Assembly (NCBI GenBank): GCA_016124745.1
Contig: WGNC01000010.1
Span: forward strand, 148,357 to 212,356
Source of the DNA: Thiobacillus sp.
GTDB taxonomy: Bacteria; Pseudomonadota; Gammaproteobacteria; Burkholderiales; Thiobacillaceae
Length of the DNA: 64,000 nt
Reading direction: 5' to 3'
Numbering within the stretch: the first letter of the stretch is position 1; each line of letters starts with the position of its first letter. This document shows, in pieces, positions 55,510 to 64,000 of this stretch. The notes below the pieces were generated by a model. It did not search any database and was not told the DNA's origin. It saw only the letters and a list, made by a program, of their open reading frames with translations. Position numbers and translations under genes: made by a program.

Positions 55510-55887
55510 ATGTCCGACACAAGCCTCCGCCGCATCGTCGCCCTGGTCATTGCACTGCTTCTGGTTTACCAGATGGGGGCAATCATTACGGGATTGTTCG
55601 GCGCGGCCTGGGGCGTCCTGTCCGCGCTCGTCGTGGCGGGTGTGACCTTCTTCGCCACGCGGCTGGCGAAGGCCGGCGGCAAGCGCAGCGTCTGGTTCCT
55701 GCTGCCGACTCTGCTTTTCACGGTGGTGCCGTTGGCGATCACGGTCTGGTCCATGTTCGCGCAGGATGTGAGCTGGATGGACCGTGCGACGGCGCTGGTG
55801 CCGTTCGTGATCGGATTTGCCGCGCCCGTCCTGTTTTTGCTGCTGGTGTACCACGCGCTTCGCGTGCGCACGCGGGGCGATTATTGA
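55510..55887 (+). CDS. Small four-helix membrane protein
   Basis: The 125-residue protein has four hydrophobic segments, for example 'LVIALLLVYQMGAIITGLFG' and 'FVIGFAAPVLFLLLVYHALR'. No family recognised. GGGGGAG lies 8 bp before the ATG at 55510. Confidence 0.7.
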   Translation: MSDTSLRRIVALVIALLLVYQMGAIITGLFGAAWGVLSALVVAGVTFFATRLAKAGGKRSVWFLLPTLLFTVVPLAITVWSMFAQDVSWMDRATALVPFVIGFAAPVLFLLLVYHALRVRTRGDY

Positions 55888-55916
55888 GCCTTCCAAAAAT
55901 CATGACAGCTACCTAC

Positions 55917-56015
55917 TTCCGTTCGGGCTGAGCTTGTCGAAGCCCTGTGCCCATTCGGATATGCCCCCTTCGCCAAGCTCAGGACAGGCTTCGACGGGCT
56001 CAGGGCGAACGGTCA
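55917..56015. repeat. Dispersed 'GTTCGGGCTGAGCTTGTCGA' repeat pair
   Basis: Two inverted members of the family lie between the small membrane protein gene and the MFS gene. They probably form the 3' hairpin of both convergent genes. Confidence 0.7.
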
Positions 56016-56131
56016 CGTTGTCTGACTTATGGAAACATCAATAGGCCTTGTCTTTCCTATCGACCTTGCACCGATCCACCCGCTCGGCGATCCCGTAGTG
56101 TTTGCAGGCACTTCAGCGTGGCCGACTGCGC

Positions 56132-57544
56132 TTAGTCCGTTGGACGCAACCTCCCCCGGCTGACGCTTTCCCCGTCCCCGGGACGCAGCGACCAGAACGA
56201 CAGCGAAGACAGCATCGTCATGCCACCCAGCGTCAGGAAGGCGTAATGCAGCGCGGTCGTTACCGCCGCGCGGTCGGTCTGCGGCAGGTCGCCCAGATAC
56301 CAGCCGACGATGAGCGTCCCGCAGGCCAGCCCGAAGCTCATCGACATCTGCTGCAGCGAACTGGAAATCGTGCTCGCCATGCTCGAATCGGGCGCTTCGA
56401 TATCGGCAAAGGCCATCGAATTCATGCTGGTGTACTGCAGCGAATTGAAGAATCCCATGGTCAGGCCCAGCAGCACGATCAGCAGAATCGGCGTCGCTGC
56501 ATTCACCAGCGAAAACAGGCAGACGATCGCCCCGATCATGACCGTGTTCGCGATCAGGATGCGGCGGTAGCCGAAGCGCGCCAGCACGCGCGAGGAAATG
56601 AACTTCATGGCCATGGCCGCCGCCGCGACCGGCATCGTCAACAGGCCCGACTGCCAGGCGGGCATGCCGAGGCCGAGCTGGTAGAGCAGCGGCAACAGAA
56701 ACGGCATCCCGCCCACCCCCAGGCGCGTGATGAAGCCGCCGATCACCGCGACGCGAAACGTGCGCGCGCGGAACGGCGCCATGCGCAGCAGCGGATAGGG
56801 TGTTTCGTGGGCATGCCAGAAATATCCGGCCAGCAGGACGAAGCTCAGCAGCAGCAGGGCAGTCGCCGAGCTTGCATCGAGTCGATGCTCGCCGAAGATC
56901 TCAAGCAGCCAGGACAGCAGCGCCGTGCTGCTGCCGAACAGGATCAGGCCGACGACGTCCAGTGGCCGTCGCGCGTCGCCGTGGTAATCCGGCATGTGCC
57001 GATGCGCCAGCCACAGCGCCAGCAGTCCCACCGGCACATTGACGAAGAAGATGTAGCGCCACGAGAACCAGTGCACGATCACGCCGCCGACGGTGGGCCC
57101 GAGCAGCGGCCCGATCAGCGCCGGGATGATGACGAAATTCATCGCCCGCAACAGCTCCCCTTTGGGAAAAGTACGGATGATCGCCAGCCGCCCCACCGGC
57201 ATCATCATCGCCGCGCCGATGCCCTGCAGCACCCGCCCCGCCACCAGCATCGGCACATTCTGCGCCAGGCCGCACAGGATCGATGAAAACGTGAAGAGGC
57301 TGATCGCGATGCCGAACACCCGGCGCGTACCAAAGCGGTCGGCCATCCAGCCGCTGACCGGAATGCCCACCGCCAGGCTCAGGATGTAGCTCGTCACCAC
57401 CGCCTTCAGGCTCAGCGGCGCCACCTGCAGGCTTTCCGCCATCGCTGGCACCGCCGTGTTGACGATCGTGGTGTCGAGCTGCTCCATGAACAACGCCGCG
57501 GCCACGACCCAGGGAAGGTAGGTTTTGACCGTGGCGCTGTTCAT
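56132..57544 (-). CDS. MFS transporter, DHA2 (EmrB/QacA) type
   Basis: The 470-residue protein has about 12-14 transmembrane helices and the motif 'GWMADRFGTRRVF' (MFS motif A) and 'LDTTIVNTAVPAMA' of DHA2 drug exporters. No membrane-fusion partner gene is adjacent. Substrate unknown. Confidence 0.92.
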   Translation of the reverse strand: MNSATVKTYLPWVVAAALFMEQLDTTIVNTAVPAMAESLQVAPLSLKAVVTSYILSLAVGIPVSGWMADRFGTRRVFGIAISLFTFSSILCGLAQNVPMLVAGRVLQGIGAAMMMPVGRLAIIRTFPKGELLRAMNFVIIPALIGPLLGPTVGGVIVHWFSWRYIFFVNVPVGLLALWLAHRHMPDYHGDARRPLDVVGLILFGSSTALLSWLLEIFGEHRLDASSATALLLLSFVLLAGYFWHAHETPYPLLRMAPFRARTFRVAVIGGFITRLGVGGMPFLLPLLYQLGLGMPAWQSGLLTMPVAAAAMAMKFISSRVLARFGYRRILIANTVMIGAIVCLFSLVNAATPILLIVLLGLTMGFFNSLQYTSMNSMAFADIEAPDSSMASTISSSLQQMSMSFGLACGTLIVGWYLGDLPQTDRAAVTTALHYAFLTLGGMTMLSSLSFWSLRPGDGESVSRGRLRPTD

Positions 57545-57749
57545 GTCGACTCCGGTGAGCAGATCCTGGTGTAAACGGCCGTCTGCCCCAATTTCCCGCA
57601 GGGAAAGCGCAGATCAGGCTGAAAAGCTGAGATTGTTCAACCAGCTGACGCGCGTCGGATGCATCGCCTTCTCGCTGCGTCGCAGTCTTGAACGCATGAG
57701 AACAAGCCCTGACGGAATGCATTGCACTCCGCGTGCGCAAGCATGGCGA

Positions 57750-58766
57750 TCAAGCCTGGTGTTTCGTATAGGCCTTGTACCACTCCACCCACTTCCCGAT
57801 CCCGTATTCCAGCGTCGTCGCCGGCTTGAAACCCGTGTCGCGGATGAGGTCGTCCACATCGGCGTAGGTCGCCTGCACGTCGCCGTCCTGCATCGGCAGG
57901 AAATTCTTCTTCGCTTCCTGGCCCAGCGCTTTCTCGATGGTGCCGATGAAGTCCATGAGCTGCACCGGGGTGTGGTTGCCGATGTTGTAGATGCGATAGG
58001 GCGCGTGGCTGGTGGCGGGGTCGGGGTTGTCGTGGTCGAAATTGGGATTCGGCTGCGGGATGCGATCGAGCACTTTCACGGTGCCGTCGGCGATGTCGTC
58101 GATGTAGGTGAAGTCGCGCATCATGTCGCCGTGGTTGAAGACGTCGATGGTGCGGCCCTCCAGGATGGCTGAGGTGAACAGCCACGGCGACATGTCGGGG
58201 CGGCCCCAGGGGCCGTAGACGGTGAAGTAGCGCAGCCCCGTGGTCGGCAGGCCGTAGAGGTGGGAGTAGGTGTGCGCCATGAGCTCGTTGGCCTTCTTGC
58301 TCGCGGCATAGAGGCTGACCGGGTGGTTGACCGGGTCGTGCACCGAGAACGGGATCCTGGTGTTGGCGCCGTAGACCGAAGACGAGCTGGCGTAGACGAA
58401 GTGCTTGACGCCGTGGTGGCGGCAGCCTTCGAGCAGGTTGGCGAAGCCGACGATGTTGGACTGCACGTAGGCGTGCGGATTCTTCAGCGAGTAGCGCACG
58501 CCGGCCTGCGCGGCGAGGTTGATGACGGCGTCGAAGTGCCCCTTCTCGAACAGGTCCTCCATCATCATGCGGTCGGAGATGTCGTCCCTGACGAAGCGGA
58601 AGTTGGGGTAGGGCTTCAGCTGCTCCAGCCGCGCCAGCTTCAATGCCGAGTCGTAGTATTCGTTGAGGTTGTCGATGCCGACGACCTCGTCGCCGCGCTT
58701 GAGCAGGATGTGTGCGACGTGCATGCCGATAAAACCGGCGGCTCCTGTAACTAGAACTTTCATCAA
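57750..58766 (-). CDS. NAD-dependent UDP-glucuronate 4-epimerase-like protein
   Basis: The 338-residue extended SDR has 'VTGAAGFIGMHVAHILLKRG' (NAD site), the Ser of 'ASSSSVYGANTRIPF' and catalytic YAASK. 'YGPWGRPDMSPWLFTSAILE' is typical of UDP-GlcA epimerases (LspL/CapI). It probably acts in capsule or LPS synthesis. A partial duplicate of its 5' end lies upstream at 58845-58884. Confidence 0.92.
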   Translation of the reverse strand: MMKVLVTGAAGFIGMHVAHILLKRGDEVVGIDNLNEYYDSALKLARLEQLKPYPNFRFVRDDISDRMMMEDLFEKGHFDAVINLAAQAGVRYSLKNPHAYVQSNIVGFANLLEGCRHHGVKHFVYASSSSVYGANTRIPFSVHDPVNHPVSLYAASKKANELMAHTYSHLYGLPTTGLRYFTVYGPWGRPDMSPWLFTSAILEGRTIDVFNHGDMMRDFTYIDDIADGTVKVLDRIPQPNPNFDHDNPDPATSHAPYRIYNIGNHTPVQLMDFIGTIEKALGQEAKKNFLPMQDGDVQATYADVDDLIRDTGFKPATTLEYGIGKWVEWYKAYTKHQA

Positions 58767-58844
58767 TGGCTCCGCCGGTTTCAGAGAAGGCTAACTTGCG
58801 CAATGCGCAAGTTAAGTGAGTTGTGCGAACGGCCGGAACTAAAA

Positions 58845-58884
58845 CCGGCGGCACCTGTAACAAGAACTTTCATCAATGGCTCCC
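58845..58884 (-). pseudogene. Duplicated 5' end of the epimerase gene
   Basis: The minus strand repeats the translation start and the first ten or so codons of the epimerase (KVLVTGAAGF) before diverging. Between the copies lies a palindrome AACTTGCGCAATGCGCAAGT near 58794-58814. It looks like the scar of a local duplication. Confidence 0.75.
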
Positions 58885-58937
58885 GAATTTTCACGCGATT
58901 TTAGCAGTCGGCTCGTGCCTTCCCATAGAATCAGGCC

Positions 58938-60197
58938 ATGACACTGATCCTGCAACGTGCGCTGTATCAACTGCTGCTGTGGCTGCTGCTGCCGTTGATT
59001 CCGCTGCGGCTGCTGGTGCGCGGGTTCAAGGAACGCGGATATTGGCGCCACATCGCCGAACGCTTCGGGTGGATGGGTGCCTTGCCCGGACATCCAGTGT
59101 GGATGCATGCGGTATCGGTAGGCGAGGCGCGCGCCGCGGCGCCGCTGGTGGAAAGGTTTCTCGCGCAAACGCCTGCGTCGCCGGTGCTGATGACCTGCAT
59201 GACCCCTGCCGGGCGGGCGACGCTCGAACAACTGTTCGGCGACCGCGTGACCGTACGCTATCTGCCGTATGACTTCGGTTGGGCGGTGCGCCGCTTCTTG
59301 CGGCAGGCGCAGCCCCGGCTCGGCATCATCCTGGAAACCGAGTTGTGGCCGCACCTGGTGCGCGAATCACGCCGGGCAGGCGTGAAGCTGTTTCTGGTGA
59401 ACGCGCGGCTGTCGGAGCGCTCCGCACGCGGTTATCGCCGGCTGGCGGCGCTGGCGCGCGCTACCCTGGGAGGATTCGAATCGGTCGCCGCGCAAACGCA
59501 GGCCGATGCGACGCGTCTGCTGGAACTCGGGGCCCGTACCGTCGAAGTGACCGGCAATCTGAAATTCGATATCGACCCCCCTGCGATCCAACGGGAACTG
59601 GGCCGGGTGTTTCGCGAGCGTATCGGCAAACGTCCGGTGTGGCTCGCTGCCAGCACGCGCGACGGCGAGGAGCGGCTGCTGCTCGATGCCTTTCGAATGG
59701 CCCCGGCCAAGGCGCTGCTGGTGCTGGTGCCGCGTCATCCGCAACGCTTCGACGAGGTGGCGGCCCTGGCCAGGGGCGGCGGGCTCAGCCTGCAACGCCG
59801 GAGCGGCAATGAAGCGGTGGCGGCTTCAACCCGCGTCTGGCTGGGCGACAGCCTGGGGGAGATGTTTGCCTATTATTCGGCGGCGGATTGCGCGCTGATC
59901 GGCGGCAGCCTGTTGCCCTATGGCGGGCAGAACCTGATCGAGGCCTGCGCGGTGGGCTGTCCGGTGATCCTGGGGCCGCATACCGAGAACTTCAAGCAGG
60001 CAGCTGAAGACGCCATCGCGCAGGGTGCCGCGTTGCGGGTAGTCGACGCGGCATCGTGGACCCGCGAGGCGGTACGACTGATGCGGGATGAAGCGGCGCG
60101 GCAACGGATGGCAGATGCCGGCCAGGCGTTCACCGCCGCGCACAAGGGCGCGACCGAACGGGTCTGGGCATTGCTGGAGGCGTGCGCGCCGCGCTGA
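58938..60197 (+). CDS. waaA: WaaA, Kdo transferase
   Basis: WaaA adds Kdo to lipid A precursor at the inner membrane. The 419-residue protein has an N-terminal membrane segment, 'VWMHAVSVGEARAAAPLVE', 'LETELWPHLVRESRRAGVKL' and 'GGSLLPYGGQNLIEACAVG', typical for GT30. Divergent from the epimerase gene. Confidence 0.96.
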   Translation: MTLILQRALYQLLLWLLLPLIPLRLLVRGFKERGYWRHIAERFGWMGALPGHPVWMHAVSVGEARAAAPLVERFLAQTPASPVLMTCMTPAGRATLEQLFGDRVTVRYLPYDFGWAVRRFLRQAQPRLGIILETELWPHLVRESRRAGVKLFLVNARLSERSARGYRRLAALARATLGGFESVAAQTQADATRLLELGARTVEVTGNLKFDIDPPAIQRELGRVFRERIGKRPVWLAASTRDGEERLLLDAFRMAPAKALLVLVPRHPQRFDEVAALARGGGLSLQRRSGNEAVAASTRVWLGDSLGEMFAYYSAADCALIGGSLLPYGGQNLIEACAVGCPVILGPHTENFKQAAEDAIAQGAALRVVDAASWTREAVRLMRDEAARQRMADAGQAFTAAHKGATERVWALLEACAPR

Positions 60198-60223
60198 CGC
60201 GCTTCCGGCTTGCCGGCAGATTT

Positions 60224-61660
60224 TCAGCGGGAAGAGACCTTTTCTGCCTCGGCCGGTTTTGGCAGGGTGGCTTTCTTCAAGGCAAGGCCTGCCGGCTTGG
60301 CAACCACTTTCGCTTCCATCGCCGCTGCTGCGACCGGGCTGCTGCGCTCGCCGGTCAACAGCTTGTCGATCGACTCCAGGTCAGCCGGGCTGAGGCTGCC
60401 CACGGCGGCCTTGAGAGCCAGGCTGGCCAACAGATAGTTGTAGCGCGCGCTCGCCAGGTCGCGCCGGGCAGCCAGCACCTGCTGCTCGGCGTTCAGCACG
60501 TCGAGGAACGTGCGCACGCCGACCTCCTGGCCGAGCTTGGTCGAATCGAGTTGCGCCTTGACGGAGGTGAGCGCTTGCTCCAGCGCCTTGACCTGGGCGA
60601 CGCCGCTGTTCACGTTGAGCCAGGCCTGACGAGCCTGCTGGCTCGCCTCGCGGGCGGCCGCTTCGACTTCCTGGCGCGCCTTTTCCTGGTTGGCGACCGC
60701 CTGGCGGACCTGTGAGCTGACCAGGCCGCCCTGGTACAGCGGCACGTTCAGCTGCAGGCCGATGTTCGCGGCGTTGGAGTCGATCAGCGCGACTCCGCCA
60801 TAATTCTGGTTGTTGTAGTACGTGTAGCTGGCGACGGCATCCACGGTGGGATAGTGACCGGCGCGATTGAATTCCACCTGCTGGTCGGCGATGACCTTCG
60901 AGATCCGCGCGATTTCGGCCTGCAGGTTGGCGTCGGCGGCACGCGTCGCCCATTCGTCGATGCTGCCGGGCTCGTCAGCCAGCTTGGGCGCGTCGACGAG
61001 CTTGTCGAGCGATCCGGCCGGCTTGCCGGTGATTTTTTCCAGTGCACGCAGGCGGATGTTGAGGTTGTTCCGTTCGGCGATTTCCTGCGCGACCATCAGG
61101 TCGTAGCGCGCCTGCGCTTCGTGGGTGTCGATGATGGTGGCGGTGCCGACTTCGAAATTGCGTTTGGCGGATGCGAGCTGTTCGCTGATCGCTGCCTTCT
61201 GGGCATTAATGAACGCGAGGTTGTCCTGCGACTGCAGCACATCGAAATAGGCCTGCGCGACACGGAGAATCAGATCCTGCTCGGCTGCCTTGAACTGGAC
61301 CCCGACGATCTTCACCTGCTCCTTCGATTGCTGGTATTGCACCCAGTTTTGCTTGCGGAACAGCGGTTGGGATGCCGTAACCCCGAGGTTGTCCGAAGTG
61401 AAATCGGCGTCGTTCGAAACACCCCCGGCACCGGTGGAGTCGATCCAGTTCTGCTGGACGTTGCCGCTCAGGCTGACATTGGGCAGCAAGCCGGCTTTGC
61501 CCTGTACGGAAATTTCCTGGCCGGCCTCATAGGCGGCGCGGGCGGCCGCGTATTGTGCATCGTAGGATTGCGCGTCGCGGAAGACGTCGGACAGGTTCGC
61601 CGCGTGGGCAGCGGGCGCCAGGGCCAGGGACATCGCAATGAACAGCGGTTTGAGTTGCAT
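60224..61660 (-). CDS. tolC: TolC family outer membrane protein
   Basis: The 478-residue protein has a signal peptide (residues 1-20, ending PAAHA) followed by the TolC duplication: 'NLSDVFRDAQSYDAQYAAAR' begins the first repeat, 'YKQQ'-like coiled-coil segments follow, and 'EVGVRTFLDVLNAEQQVLAA' marks the second. It forms the outer-membrane channel of type I secretion or efflux. The C-terminal 40 residues are Ala/Lys-rich. Confidence 0.93.
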   Translation of the reverse strand: MQLKPLFIAMSLALAPAAHAANLSDVFRDAQSYDAQYAAARAAYEAGQEISVQGKAGLLPNVSLSGNVQQNWIDSTGAGGVSNDADFTSDNLGVTASQPLFRKQNWVQYQQSKEQVKIVGVQFKAAEQDLILRVAQAYFDVLQSQDNLAFINAQKAAISEQLASAKRNFEVGTATIIDTHEAQARYDLMVAQEIAERNNLNIRLRALEKITGKPAGSLDKLVDAPKLADEPGSIDEWATRAADANLQAEIARISKVIADQQVEFNRAGHYPTVDAVASYTYYNNQNYGGVALIDSNAANIGLQLNVPLYQGGLVSSQVRQAVANQEKARQEVEAAAREASQQARQAWLNVNSGVAQVKALEQALTSVKAQLDSTKLGQEVGVRTFLDVLNAEQQVLAARRDLASARYNYLLASLALKAAVGSLSPADLESIDKLLTGERSSPVAAAAMEAKVVAKPAGLALKKATLPKPAEAEKVSSR

Positions 61661-61688
61661 GATGGATCCAGTTCTTGAAAAGGGGGGT

Positions 61689-62006
61689 TCAGTAACGCGG
61701 CATGGCCGGGTCGATTTCGTCGGACCATGCGGCCATGCCACCCGACAGGTTGACGACGTCACCAAACCCTGCGGTTTCCAGGTAGCGGGCTGCATGGTAG
61801 CTGCGCACGCCATGGTGACAGATGACAACCGTTTCGGCGTCTTTGTTCAATTCCTGCAGGCGAGCGGGCAGTTCTCGCATCGGGATCAGGATCGCACCCG
61901 GAAGCCGGCACAGGTTCCACTCCCACGGCTCGCGCACGTCGAGCAGGACCGGCGTGTGACCGGCCTGGATATGAGCGGCGAGTTCGGCAGGACGAAACTG
62001 GCGCAT
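61689..62006 (-). CDS. Rhodanese-like protein
   Basis: The 105-residue single-domain rhodanese has the active-site loop CHHGVRSY and 'LLDVREPWEWNLCRLPGA'. It lies between pcm and tolC, an arrangement common in betaproteobacteria. Substrate unknown. Confidence 0.92.
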   Translation of the reverse strand: MRQFRPAELAAHIQAGHTPVLLDVREPWEWNLCRLPGAILIPMRELPARLQELNKDAETVVICHHGVRSYHAARYLETAGFGDVVNLSGGMAAWSDEIDPAMPRY

Positions 62007-62022
62007 CGGAGCAGGCTCTGAA

Positions 62023-62676
62023 TCAAAATACGAAAGCCGCAGGATGCGGCGCGTTCAGCAGCGGCGTGACGCAGGTTTCGAACAGGACCACGCTGCGTGT
62101 TGCGCCGGGGGCGCTGCAGGTGATGAGCTGCGCCTGCATGACCGGGGCTTCGCCGACGATGGCGAACATCCGCCCCCCGACCTTGAGGCGGCGGCGAAAT
62201 GCGTCCGACAGCAAAGGCGTCGAACCCGTCAACACGATGACATCGAAGCCGGCTTCGTCAGGCCAGTCGCGGGCGGCATCGCCGTTATGCAGCGTGACAT
62301 TGTCGAAGCCGTGGGCGCGCAGTTTCCGGGTTGCCGCAGCGGTGAACTCCGGCACGATGTCCACCGACACCACTTCGGCTGCCTCGGCAGCAAGCAGGGC
62401 CGTAAGGTAGCCGCTGCCGGTGCCGATTTCCAGCACGCGGTCGGTGGGACGGATGGCGAGTTCCTGGATGGCGCGCGCTTCCAGCTTGGGCGTCCACATC
62501 GACTGACCATGACCGAGCGGAATTTCCATGTCGACAAAGGCCAGTGCCTGATGCGTTTGCGGCACGAAATCCTCGCGGTGCACCTTGTGCAGCAGGTCGA
62601 GCACGTTCTGATCCAGCACGTCCCAGGGACGGATCTGCTGTTCCACCATGTTGTAGCGAGCCTGTTCCATGTCCAT
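62023..62676 (-). CDS. pcm: Protein-L-isoaspartate O-methyltransferase-like
   Basis: The 217-residue protein has the SAM-binding signature 'VLEIGTGSGYLTALLAAEA' and 'REDFVPQTHQALAFVDMEIP'. It belongs to the PCMT family, in the subgroup found next to tolC; repair of isoaspartyl residues is assumed. Confidence 0.92.
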   Translation of the reverse strand: MDMEQARYNMVEQQIRPWDVLDQNVLDLLHKVHREDFVPQTHQALAFVDMEIPLGHGQSMWTPKLEARAIQELAIRPTDRVLEIGTGSGYLTALLAAEAAEVVSVDIVPEFTAAATRKLRAHGFDNVTLHNGDAARDWPDEAGFDVIVLTGSTPLLSDAFRRRLKVGGRMFAIVGEAPVMQAQLITCSAPGATRSVVLFETCVTPLLNAPHPAAFVF

Positions 62677-62789
62677 TCGGAGCCCTTGCCTGTAGAGGAT
62701 TGAATTGCGGCGAAAATCAAGTTTCGGCTCAATGGCTTAGATTGAGTCCTGCCTTGCAATTATTTCACATTTCAGATAATTTGACCCGC

Positions 62790-64000
<1,211 letters not shown>

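Overview
The window is high-GC DNA, most likely from a nitrogen-fixing betaproteobacterium (Nitrosomonadales/Rhodocyclales-like). The basis is gene content: a Mo-nitrogenase island with Rnf, NifO, NifQ, a FeSII-type ferredoxin and DraT/DraG, a PEP-CTERM protein, and flanking metK, waaA, tolC, pcm and TPP-controlled thiC. The species assignment is inference; no rRNA is present.

Layout. 1-2.5 kb: end of an rnf operon (rnfD partial, G, E, H), converging on an Rrf2 regulator. 2.5-7.3 kb (minus): nifV-cysE-TPR protein-nifW-nifZ-nifM-rrf2 behind a sigma54 promoter. 7.6-8.9 kb: a TacA/TacT-type toxin-antitoxin pair and the scar of a type III restriction-modification system. 9.0-12.6 kb: iscA-nifU-nifS (minus) and divergent nifF, sharing one NifA site. 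13.0-16.15 kb: three promoterless-looking genes, each ending in an attC-like site and with no integrase, read here as a CALIN cassette array. 16.3-19.2 kb: a gene remnant, a Fic protein and a protein with RelA/SpoT-like signatures. 19.3-31 kb (minus): nifE-N-X, rseC-like, nifX-associated gene, DUF683-like gene, two ferredoxins, apbE, a second NifZ-domain gene, a repeat-damaged SagB-type nitroreductase, a second TPR-like gene, rhodanese-ankyrin and Rieske genes. 31-36.4 kb: a [4Fe-4S]/LRV protein, an interrupted hemerythrin, a SIR2-like protein, a RAYT transposase with its palindromes, and draT. 36.4-45.6 kb (plus): nifHDK-nifT-fdx-nifY-orf-modEABC. 46.4-53.4 kb: FMN-binding protein, a small gene divergent from nifB, then nifB-fdxN-nifO-fprA-two [2Fe-2S] ferredoxins-nifQ-draG. 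53.5-64 kb: tRNA-Phe and housekeeping genes, ending in thiC behind a TPP riboswitch.

How it works together. NifHDK is the enzyme. NifB, E, N, X, Y, V, Q and ModABC supply Mo and build FeMo-co. NifU, NifS and IscA make Fe-S clusters. NifM, W, Z and T help maturation. Rnf (flavinylated by ApbE), NifF, FprA and several ferredoxins move electrons. FeSII, the hemerythrin and DraT/DraG protect or switch the enzyme. Nine sigma54 (-24/-12) sites, most with a TGT-N10-ACA element about 45-100 bp upstream, define one NifA regulon. It includes several genes of unknown function. NifA itself is not in the window.

The region is littered with short dispersed palindromes that have invaded coding sequence in nifZ, the nitroreductase, the nifX/rseC boundary and elsewhere. 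Coordinates of short sites may be off by one or two bases.
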